This document shows positions 1-7,355 of a stretch of DNA of 34,078 nucleotides, piece by piece. This DNA comes from Candidatus Woesearchaeota archaeon. Its GTDB lineage: Archaea > Nanobdellota > Nanobdellia > Woesearchaeales > UBA10216. The stretch's first letter is position 1. Each line of letters opens with the position of its first letter. The DNA lies in contig JACPBX010000008.1 of NCBI GenBank assembly GCA_016180085.1, positions 1 through 34,078 on the forward strand, given 5' to 3'. The position numbers were made by a program, and so were the translations under genes. Below the pieces are notes generated by a model. That model saw only the letters and a list, made by a program, of their open reading frames with translations. It did no database searches and had not been told where the DNA came from.

Positions 1-423
1 ATAGCTGTACTCCTTTACTGTCCTGTGCGCCTCGTCAAACCCTATCAGCACAACATCTTCAAAGCCTATCTTTCCTGCGAGCAGGTCATTTTCCAGGCCC
101 TGCGGGGTGCTGAATATTATGCTGGCTTTTTCCCAAAGTTCTATCCTTTTTTCAGGCGCCACCATTCCGGTAAGCACAGCCATTCTTTCCTCTTCTATTT
201 CGAAATGCTTTTTGAACACCTCATGGTACTGGTCAATGAGCGGCCTTGTCGGGCCCATGAGCAGTATCTTGCCGTGGGGATAGAGCCTGAGCCTGTGTGC
301 GGCCAGCATCAGGAATATGTTTGTTTTTCCGAGCCCTGTCGGAAGCACCACAAGCGTGTTTTTTGCTGTCGCGGTAGCAAGTATGGTTTCCTGGTAAAGC
401 CTTGGCGTGAATCCTTTTATCAT
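1..423 (-). CDS. hef: Hef/FANCM-like DEAH superfamily 2 helicase, N-terminal part (runs off the window)
   Basis: Open minus-strand frame from ATG at 423 to the window edge (absent from the ORF track because its stop is outside): MIKGFTPRLYQETILATATAKNTLVVLPTGLGKTNIF...LLMGPTRPLIDQYHEVF...GFDEAHR. Walker A LPTGLGKT and DEAH box are seen. Confidence 0.85.
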   Translation of the reverse strand, partial: MIKGFTPRLYQETILATATAKNTLVVLPTGLGKTNIFLMLAAHRLRLYPHGKILLMGPTRPLIDQYHEVFKKHFEIEEERMAVLTGMVAPEKRIELWEKASIIFSTPQGLENDLLAGKIGFEDVVLIGFDEAHRTVKEYSY

Positions 424-468
424 GCCGGCTAAAAAATAGTTTCAAAGTTAAAAACTTATGCAAAGCCC

Positions 469-804
469 CTATGCCAAGAAGTCAAAGCCCTGGTGGGCTT
501 TGTAGCTTACCACAGCTGCAGCCGCAAATATCAGCATTATGACGAGCCAGTTGCCTGTCCTGTGCCCGAAAAGGTAGCCAACCAGGAACGCAAGGCTTAT
601 GGCCTTGAACGGCAAAGGATCATTTTCCCTTTTCACGTAGCTCAGCCTGCCGGCGACTAGTCCTGCTGCTGCAACAACAAGGTATGAAAAAGTCACATCA
701 ATAATAAGTTTTCCAGCAGCAAAGCCAGTTGCGAGCATGCCCAAAAACGATAGCTCTACCCAGTTAGTGAGAAATTCAAAGCCCCTCTTCCCCCATATTT
801 CCAT
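469..804 (-). CDS. hypothetical small membrane protein
   Basis: ORF MEIWGKRGFEF... with several hydrophobic segments; lies between the M50 and Hef genes on the same strand. Start chosen at the internal Met (804); the upstream extension to 897 is uncertain. Confidence 0.55.
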   Translation of the reverse strand: MEIWGKRGFEFLTNWVELSFLGMLATGFAAGKLIIDVTFSYLVVAAAGLVAGRLSYVKRENDPLPFKAISLAFLVGYLFGHRTGNWLVIMLIFAAAAVVSYKAHQGFDFLA

Positions 805-906
805 TTTCGAGACTTTGCCGGGCTTTGCCGGCTTTGGCTGCTGCAGGGCTTTTAATGTTTTTAAATATTGTGCAAAACCGGCGCAACAGCATTGCACAGA
901 ATTTGG

Positions 907-1665
907 CTACCAGCTTCCCATCTTCGGCTCCAGGAAATTGAAGTAGGTTATTGCCGTGAGCAGCCCTATTATCAGCGATGCTGCTATTGCAAGCCATACG
1001 CTTAGCCACGGAATCAGCAGCAAAACTCCGCAGCTTATAATGGCGCCAAACACGAATGGATAGGCTGTTTTGCTGGCGTACATTATGTTTGCCCCGTCCA
1101 ATGGCGGGATTGGCAGTGTGTTCGTTATTGCAAACAGCACGTTTACGAGCACTATCTTTTCAGCTAATTCTTGGGGCAGAAAGCCCATTCCCTTGACAGC
1201 AATTGCCAGGAACAGGTTTGAAAGCGGGCCTGCCAGCGATACCTTCCCGAGGTCGTAGTAGCCGAGCTGGTACCTGAAATAGCCTAGCCTGTGCTTTTCC
1301 ATTATGTTCAGGAACACGCCGCTGTAAGCCAGGAATATCACCTTGCCGTAAGTCATGAAAGCCAGGATAATGCCTGCGAGCAGCCCGTAAAGGAAGGGCT
1401 TGAACTCGGTCTTGTAGCCCATGTTCAGGCCGAGTATCCTGTGGGCTGATTCGTGGACAAAAACAGCAATTGCAACAGCAACCATGCTCAGCGCGAAATT
1501 GCTGATAAACACGCTCAAAACAAACTGCTCGCCTTCAAAGCTGAAGCCGACTATGAACGCCATTGCCAATACTGATACGAGCAGCCACAGCTGCTCGTTC
1601 CTGCCGAACTTATAGTATCTCCTGATCCTGTCTATCCAGTCGTAAAACGTGTACAGCGATGGCAT
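907..1665 (-). CDS. M50 family (site-2 protease-like) membrane metalloprotease
   Basis: HESAH (HExxH) in a hydrophobic helix and distal NTLPIPPLDG motif; multiple TM segments. Confidence 0.85.
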   Translation of the reverse strand: MPSLYTFYDWIDRIRRYYKFGRNEQLWLLVSVLAMAFIVGFSFEGEQFVLSVFISNFALSMVAVAIAVFVHESAHRILGLNMGYKTEFKPFLYGLLAGIILAFMTYGKVIFLAYSGVFLNIMEKHRLGYFRYQLGYYDLGKVSLAGPLSNLFLAIAVKGMGFLPQELAEKIVLVNVLFAITNTLPIPPLDGANIMYASKTAYPFVFGAIISCGVLLLIPWLSVWLAIAASLIIGLLTAITYFNFLEPKMGSW

Positions 1666-1718
1666 CTTCTTTCTGTGGTTCTCCTCTTTTTGTTCTCATT
1701 TACTCCCTTCTTTTCTTT

Positions 1719-2405
1719 TTAAATGCTTCGCTCAGCCTGTTTTTTTACAAGCCTGATTAGCTCCCTCTCGTGCCCCGCTCCGACCACGGCAACAATCCTG
1801 CTTTGCGGCTCCATTTTAATTATCCTTGCAAGCATGTTTGCCATGTAATTGTCCCTGTCTGTTACAAGCGCCTTGTAAAGTTGAGGGTATCTCTCTTTGA
1901 CTTTTTTCATCGCCATCCTGACAAAGCTCTCAGGGGGAACTTTTGTAAGGTCTAACTTTACATTCATTTTTTCATTATCAATCCCGGCCATCCCGAAAAG
2001 CAGGTCCCTGACGAGCTTAAGCTTCTCCGTCAGGCTTATTCCAGATATTCTGCCCATCGTTATGTTGAAGGGCTGGTCTATCAGGGCCACCCTTGTGCCA
2101 TTCTGCCTTGCAAGCTCAACTGCAGCCTTCATCTCCTCGCCAGGGCTTGCTCCAATCATTTTGCCAAGCTTTCTTTGCAGAAAGTTGCCTATGAGGAAGA
2201 ACAGTGTTCCTGTCATCCCCATCACTTTTATTATTGAAAGGCTGAACCTCGGCTTCTGCCCGGAAAGCATGACGTGGAGCCTTGCGTGGTCAAGCTCCAC
2301 AGCAACTATGTCCGGCTTCTCTGCCAGTATTGCCTCTTTTACCCTGCTCACGCTGTCCTTTGCAATGTGCGAGGTTCCAATCACGGTCAAATTGCCATAT
2401 TTCAT
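1719..2405 (-). CDS. TraB/PrgY family protein
   Basis: GTSHIAKDS...VAVELDHAR N-terminus and VVGAGHERELI C-terminus typical of the TraB family. Confidence 0.8.
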   Translation of the reverse strand: MKYGNLTVIGTSHIAKDSVSRVKEAILAEKPDIVAVELDHARLHVMLSGQKPRFSLSIIKVMGMTGTLFFLIGNFLQRKLGKMIGASPGEEMKAAVELARQNGTRVALIDQPFNITMGRISGISLTEKLKLVRDLLFGMAGIDNEKMNVKLDLTKVPPESFVRMAMKKVKERYPQLYKALVTDRDNYMANMLARIIKMEPQSRIVAVVGAGHERELIRLVKKQAERSI

Positions 2406-2456
2406 CTTCGGTTGATTTTCGTTCTCAGCAGTAATGATTATTTAAACTGTGCCGCC

Positions 2457-2471
2457 AAAAAGTTTATATAT
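2457..2471 (+). promoter_or_regulatory. archaeal BRE/TATA promoter
   Basis: aaaaagtttatatat upstream of the PRC-barrel-like ORF. Confidence 0.65.
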
Positions 2472-2524
2472 TGCTGTGGGAATAGAAACAAGGTTTCGCT
2501 TTAAAGCATTTATCGTTTTTTGAT

Positions 2525-2547
2525 TGACCTTTTTGCTAAAAAGGTCA
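2525..2547 (+). promoter_or_regulatory. perfect 10-bp hairpin in 5' UTR
   Basis: TGACCTTTTT-GCT-AAAAAGGTCA immediately before gaggtg (SD-like) and ATG at 2563. Confidence 0.6.
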
Positions 2548-2562
2548 TTTGAGGTGAATGGG

Positions 2563-2838
2563 ATGCTTAGGACAAAAAGGGTAACAGAAGTTTACGAGAT
2601 GAGGGTTTTTACCGATACCGGTGATTATTTTGGGGACGTTGAAGAGGCGCTTCTCACCCAGACGAAAGTCATCGGCTGGAGGGTTAAAGCCACAAGGAAC
2701 TCGGTCCTGAGCAAGCTTCTTGGCAGCGCCAAGGGCGTTGTTGTGCCCCATCAGCTGGTAAAGTCCGTTGGGGACGTAATGATAATCTCAAAGGCGGCTA
2801 TGCCAAGCTATACGTCTGAGGAGCCTGCTAGCGTTTGA
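2563..2838 (+). CDS. PRC-barrel-like small protein
   Basis: MLRTKRVTEVYEMRVFTDTGDYFGDVEEALL...; beta-barrel-like pattern; SD gaggtg 7 nt before ATG 2563. The track start at 2524 would include the UTR hairpin. Confidence 0.55.
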   Translation: MLRTKRVTEVYEMRVFTDTGDYFGDVEEALLTQTKVIGWRVKATRNSVLSKLLGSAKGVVVPHQLVKSVGDVMIISKAAMPSYTSEEPASV

Positions 2839-2864
2839 CGCGTCTGATAAGTGGCTCTATAACT

Positions 2865-4127
2865 CTACCTTGGTAACTGTGGCAGCGTTGGTTGCCTCGG
2901 CAGTAGCCTGTCATATGCTGCTATTTCTGCTGGCTTCAGAATCTCCCTTTCAGGTCTTGTGATTATTGCCACAACCTCTCTTTGTGTTCTTTCATCAAAA
3001 CAGGTTACATATCTTCCGAAGCTTTGAAGGGGATTTTCAGGCATTTCTATAGTGACGGGCTCCTTCCCAAGATTTCCCACCCAAACGCTTGGTGGTACTT
3101 TAAGCATTACCAATGGAAGGCCTATACCGAGCTTATAGTCGTGAACTAAGTGCGCACTTCTTCCGTCAGGTCTTGTCAGTACTATGGCTGTGGTTTTGTA
3201 TTTGGTTCCCCTGAAGTCTGTGGCAAATCCGCCAAAGCTGTAGCCATCCTGTTGTCTTCTTTCTCTTATTCTCCTGATTATTTCCTGAACCCGCCCATCT
3301 ATGTTTTTCATGTGTTTGATAACCTCAAGCGTCATTTCTCCATCGCTTATCCGTTGTCGTGTTTCTTCTGTAATGGCTCCTTGTGTTAAAAGGTAATCAT
3401 CTATGGTTGCTTCTTTCTTTTTGCCCAGCTTATCCATAAGTAGGGTCTCGATGGCTTCTCCAGTCCCGATTTTAAACGGAACGCTGAATCTTCCTTTTTT
3501 TGCTGTGTGAGTCAGGGCGACAGCAACGTGGTAGCAAGCCACACCGACACTGAAAACAGGAAAGCCGGATAAATCGGACCAGCCGTTTGATGCCCTTCCT
3601 CTTAGCTGTGGTCCTCTTGTGCCATCTCCTGCAGAAGGTGAGGCGCCAAGCATTTTGCCATAATTACTCTTGGCAATGTTTTTTAAGTAAGTTGGGCACT
3701 GGCATGCAAACTCAACTATGTTCCCGACGTCATCAAGCATAAGTGTTACCTGTCTATGCCTTTCTTTCCTTTCATCCCCCCGTCTTTTCACACCTATGTA
3801 AAAAATCCCCCCTCCTGAGAAGCCTTCACTTATTACCGGATCGCCCTCAAGCAGGTGAAGCGAACCTTCGTGATCCCTTCTAATCTTTTCTTCTAGCACT
3901 TTGTACAAATTTTTACCGTGCATTTCCGCAGCCCTTCTTATTGCCGGGAAGCTGGGTGTTTTGTCGCTCAGTGATGCACTGGCCAGCCCCTCGAGGTCTT
4001 GTCGGAGCCGGTCAGACTCCATAAACGCAATTTGGGCCTCCGCAAAAGAGGATGGAGGCAGAACTATTTTGCTGTCACCGCGTGTTGTAGTCACTCCTTC
4101 AAAAAGCTCATTTATTCCACTGTCCAT
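2865..4127 (-). CDS. SWIM zinc-finger protein
   Basis: CQC...(53 residues)...CYH, matching CxCx(n)CxH. Confidence 0.55.
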   Translation of the reverse strand: MDSGINELFEGVTTTRGDSKIVLPPSSFAEAQIAFMESDRLRQDLEGLASASLSDKTPSFPAIRRAAEMHGKNLYKVLEEKIRRDHEGSLHLLEGDPVISEGFSGGGIFYIGVKRRGDERKERHRQVTLMLDDVGNIVEFACQCPTYLKNIAKSNYGKMLGASPSAGDGTRGPQLRGRASNGWSDLSGFPVFSVGVACYHVAVALTHTAKKGRFSVPFKIGTGEAIETLLMDKLGKKKEATIDDYLLTQGAITEETRQRISDGEMTLEVIKHMKNIDGRVQEIIRRIRERRQQDGYSFGGFATDFRGTKYKTTAIVLTRPDGRSAHLVHDYKLGIGLPLVMLKVPPSVWVGNLGKEPVTIEMPENPLQSFGRYVTCFDERTQREVVAIITRPEREILKPAEIAAYDRLLPRQPTLPQLPR

Positions 4128-4188
4128 AATGACCGGTAGTCTTTTCTATCATATAAACCTTTTTAAAACAAGAAAGCCTTCTTGCATT

Positions 4189-4500
4189 ATGTCTGAAACA
4201 TCAGGCCTCATCAAAGAATCCGTCCTCGAGCAGCTCAAGCAGGTAGAGGACCCGGAGCTCCATTACAACATAGTTGACCTTGGCCTTATTTACGGGGTCA
4301 AGATAGACCAGGGCATGGTTGTTATTGATATGACCTTTACCTCGCCAATGTGTCCCGTCGGGCCTTATATCGTTTCAAAGGTTGAGGAAGTGGTAAAGAA
4401 GCTTCCGGGCGTTACTGGCGTTACGATAAACATCGTCTGGGAGCCGCTGTGGAGCCCTGACTGCATGTCTGAAGAGGCCAAGGTTGCGCTTGGGATATGA
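4189..4500 (+). CDS. MIP18/DUF59 family Fe-S assembly factor
   Basis: VLEQLKQVEDPELHYNIVDLGLIYGV...MTFTSPMCPVGPYI...WEPLWSPDCMSEEAK; start ATG at 4189 about 30 nt after a TATA-like atataaac. Confidence 0.85.
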   Translation: MSETSGLIKESVLEQLKQVEDPELHYNIVDLGLIYGVKIDQGMVVIDMTFTSPMCPVGPYIVSKVEEVVKKLPGVTGVTINIVWEPLWSPDCMSEEAKVALGI

Positions 4501-4548
4501 TTCTGAACAGCAATGTTTAAATTGGCTTTGAGTTTCTTGTTTGTTTAC

Positions 4549-4619
4549 GCGGCAGTGGTCCACCGGCACGACTCGACCTTCCCAAGGTCGCAAAGCGGGT
4601 TCAATTCCCGCCTGCCGCA
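4549..4619 (+). tRNA. tRNA-Gly (anticodon CCC)
   Basis: Hand-folded cloverleaf: GCGGCAG/CTGCCGC acceptor, GTC/GAC D stem, CGACC-TTCCCAA-GGTCG anticodon arm, GCGGG-TTCAATT-CCCGC T arm; no encoded CCA. Confidence 0.9.
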
Positions 4620-4623
4620 TTAC

Positions 4624-5139
4624 ATGACTATACGTTTGGCAACAGCGAAAGACATTCCCAAATTAGCCCTCCTTGAGAGGAAAGCTTACGGGAAGCAAGG
4701 ATATAGTGAGCAGTTTATTTTAGGGAAGCAAAGGCACTTTCCTGATGGCCTGATAATCTCCGAGCACGAAAATAAGATAACTGGCTACATTCTTTACGAT
4801 TCTCTGGGTGAGCATGAGATTTCCCCGGATTTTCGCATTGTCAGCTTGAAAGAGCCGATTGAAGGCAGATGGATGCATATTGTTGCATTTACAACTGAGA
4901 CAAACTACAAGGATTTTGAGCATGATGCCAATCTTCTTCGCACAGCGGAAAAATCGGCAATTCTCAACGGCTGTAAGTTTGCTTATGTCCCTCTGCCAAA
5001 AGAGCACACATTTGATAAGCATGGTGCGCACCAGTTTTGGGAGCGCAACGGCTACCGGAAAATTGGGAGCATTCAGTGGCTGCCTGAGTCAGGGAAGCCT
5101 GTTGAATGTTATTTCTACAAAAAACAGCTGACAGGTTAA
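4624..5139 (+). CDS. GNAT family N-acetyltransferase
   Basis: MTIRLATAKDIPKLALLERKAYG... and HGAHQFWERNGYRKIG; the track start at 4513 translates through the tRNA, so ATG 4624 is preferred. Confidence 0.75.
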   Translation: MTIRLATAKDIPKLALLERKAYGKQGYSEQFILGKQRHFPDGLIISEHENKITGYILYDSLGEHEISPDFRIVSLKEPIEGRWMHIVAFTTETNYKDFEHDANLLRTAEKSAILNGCKFAYVPLPKEHTFDKHGAHQFWERNGYRKIGSIQWLPESGKPVECYFYKKQLTG

Positions 5140-5170
5140 ATTTATATTGCATTGCCAATCGCAAGAACGT

Positions 5171-5842
5171 ATGAAGCTATCACCGACAGAATTTGACAGA
5201 AAGCTGCGTGAAGGCAGGCTCCGCCTTTCAGTTGTAGGCATGTCCAACGTTGGCAAGACTAGGCGGGCAAAGAGCCTCGTTGCCGACCAGAGCCTGAACT
5301 TTGTGTGGCTGCACGGCGATGACCTCGTTGAGGCAAAGCTGCAGCCTTACCTTGAAGGCAAAGGATTTAAGGGTGTCAACGGAGTTGCTGCATGGATGGG
5401 CCAGCCTTATGAAGCCCGCTATCCCGAAACCCAAAAGCTGTTTCTTCAGTTTGAGGAGTCAGCAATGGCTGAGATTGTCTTTTCCGTTGGCAAGAACATT
5501 GTCGTTGACACTACAGGGAGCGTTATTTACCTTCCACAGAATGTGCTGCAGCGGCTGAAGGAGAGCACCCTTATAGTTTACCTTGAAGCCACAGAGGATG
5601 TTAAAAAACTGCTTTTCGAGCGCTATATCTCCAATCCAAAGCCTGTTATCTGGGGTGGCAGCTTTAGCCGCAAACATGGTGAATCAGACCTTGACGCGCT
5701 TAGGCGCTGCTATCCGCAACTGCTGGAATACAGGGCTGTAAGATACAGGAAGCTTGCCGACATCACCATCCCGCATAATGTTCTTCGCGACACTTCCGGC
5801 AGGCAGTTCCTGAATGAGATTAAGAAGCGGCTTCCGCAGTAG
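5171..5842 (+). CDS. P-loop kinase, shikimate/adenylate kinase-like
   Basis: GMSNVGKT Walker A, NIVVDTTGSVIY; TATA aaatttatatt about 25 nt before ATG 5171. Confidence 0.65.
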   Translation: MKLSPTEFDRKLREGRLRLSVVGMSNVGKTRRAKSLVADQSLNFVWLHGDDLVEAKLQPYLEGKGFKGVNGVAAWMGQPYEARYPETQKLFLQFEESAMAEIVFSVGKNIVVDTTGSVIYLPQNVLQRLKESTLIVYLEATEDVKKLLFERYISNPKPVIWGGSFSRKHGESDLDALRRCYPQLLEYRAVRYRKLADITIPHNVLRDTSGRQFLNEIKKRLPQ

Positions 5843-5852
5843 TTTTCCGATT

Positions 5853-5903
5853 CCCAAGTCGCGTTTGACGCGACTGGGCCCAGTCGGCTGCTGCCGACTC
5901 GGG
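5853..5903 (+). repeat. tandem double-hairpin element (intergenic copy)
   Basis: CCC(A)AGTCGCG-TTTGA-CGCGACTGGG followed directly by CCCAGTCGGC-TGCT-GCCGACT(C)GGG; two 10-bp stems, each with one bulge. Confidence 0.6.
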
Positions 5904-5966
5904 GACTGCTTTACCAAAGGGGTCACCCTAGTAAACTTTTTAATCCAGCCATTTTCCCACCGTTAC

Positions 5967-6707
5967 ATGCTGAACATTAGGGAAATTGTAATAAAAATAG
6001 CTGACATCCGTGCATATTCGGAAAACCTCAGGGTTTTCAGGCTCACGCTTCCTGAAGGCAGCGGCTTTTCATTTGTTCCCGGCCAGTTTGTGATGGTTTC
6101 GCTTCCAGGCTTTGCTGCCGCGAATGGCAGGAAAATAGCCAAGTCATACTCAATAGCATCCTCGCCTTCCGAGACGGGAATTCTGGAGCTTTGCATAGCC
6201 CTCTATCCCTCGGGCGCCCTCTCTCCGAAACTGTTCCAGAAAAATGTCGGTGATGAGGTTGTTGTGACAGGGCCTTACGGCGTATTTCAGCTCAAGCAGT
6301 CTATCCAGTCGGGAACTGTTTTTATGGCCGGGGGCACAGGTCTCGCCCCTTTGATGAGTATGCTTCGTTCGCTCTACGCAGGAGGCTACAACGAAAAGCT
6401 CTGGCTTTTTTACAGTGCCAGCGAGCCAAAGCTGTTTTTGTTCAAGGAAGAGCTTTTGGGCTATCAAAAAAACAACAATCTGCAGCTTATTGCTTCAACC
6501 AGCAGGCCGGACAATACCTGGGAATGGGAAAAGGGCAGGGTGACAGACACGTTCCCAAGCTTTCTGCATCAGTTGCAAGGCGATGGCGTCCCAAGCGAGT
6601 CAAGGCAGTTCTACATCTGCGGCCCTCCGCTGATGGTTTCTGACACGGTTAAGATGCTTGAGCAGATCGGCTTCAAAAAGGAGAACATCCACAAGGAGCA
6701 ATGGTAA
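5967..6707 (+). CDS. FAD/NAD(P)-binding oxidoreductase, ferredoxin-NADP reductase-like
   Basis: FVPGQFVMVSLPG, KSYSIASSP (FAD), GGTGLAPLMSMLRSL and YICGPPLMV (NAD(P)); start ATG 5967. Confidence 0.8.
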   Translation: MLNIREIVIKIADIRAYSENLRVFRLTLPEGSGFSFVPGQFVMVSLPGFAAANGRKIAKSYSIASSPSETGILELCIALYPSGALSPKLFQKNVGDEVVVTGPYGVFQLKQSIQSGTVFMAGGTGLAPLMSMLRSLYAGGYNEKLWLFYSASEPKLFLFKEELLGYQKNNNLQLIASTSRPDNTWEWEKGRVTDTFPSFLHQLQGDGVPSESRQFYICGPPLMVSDTVKMLEQIGFKKENIHKEQW

Positions 6708-6709
6708 AG

Positions 6710-7336
6710 TTACAGCCGCTTTGTAACCCCATTCTTTGGGCAAACCTTATCCAGCACGCACTTGCTGCAGTAAGGAATCGGAGCGCGGCACACAGCCCTG
6801 CCGTGGTCTTTCAGAAGCCAGGTTATTCTCTTCCATTCGCTTTTAGGCACAACAGCCATCAAATCTTTTTCTACTTTGTCTGGGCTGGTGTTTTTGGTGA
6901 GACCCAAACGATAGCCAACCCGTAAAACATGTACATCGGCGGCAATTCCTGAAACTTTGTTAAATGCATTTATGAGAATTACATTTGCAGTCTTTCGCCC
7001 AATTCCAGGAAGCGTCACTAATTCGTCCATCGTTTCAGGCACCTTGCCGCTGAACCTGGCCATTATAATCCTGCACGCCTCCCTGATGTTTTTTGCCTTG
7101 TTGTTGAAGAACGTGATTGACTTTATGTCGCCTTCCTCCAGCTTTGTAAAATCTGCAGCTGTTTTGTATTTCTGAAACAGTTTCGCTGTCACAGCGTTGA
7201 CTGCCTCGTCACGGCATTGCGCCGAAAGAACGGCAGCCACCATCAGCTGCAAAGGATTTGAAAAATTCAGGTAATATCTCGTATTTGGGTACTGTTTTTT
7301 CAGGATTGCTGTTATTTCCTCTGCCTTCGCCATCAC
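6710..7336 (-). CDS. nth: endonuclease III
   Basis: HhH motif LPGIGRKTANV, catalytic-region DVHVLRV, C-x6-C-x2-C-x5-C Fe-S cluster (CRAPIPYCSKCVLDKVC). Confidence 0.93.
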   Translation of the reverse strand: MMAKAEEITAILKKQYPNTRYYLNFSNPLQLMVAAVLSAQCRDEAVNAVTAKLFQKYKTAADFTKLEEGDIKSITFFNNKAKNIREACRIIMARFSGKVPETMDELVTLPGIGRKTANVILINAFNKVSGIAADVHVLRVGYRLGLTKNTSPDKVEKDLMAVVPKSEWKRITWLLKDHGRAVCRAPIPYCSKCVLDKVCPKNGVTKRL

Positions 7337-7355
7337 TAACCCTACCCCGTCACTA

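Noticed and set aside
4513-4623. Track ORF start giving an N-terminal extension of the GNAT protein
   Set aside because: The extension translates the tRNA-Gly gene; ATG 4624 begins the recognisable GNAT domain.
2831-5872. 12-nt exact repeat GCGTTTGACGCG at 2831 and 5861
   Set aside because: 12-mers are expected to repeat by chance many times in 34 kb; only the second copy sits in a long hairpin.
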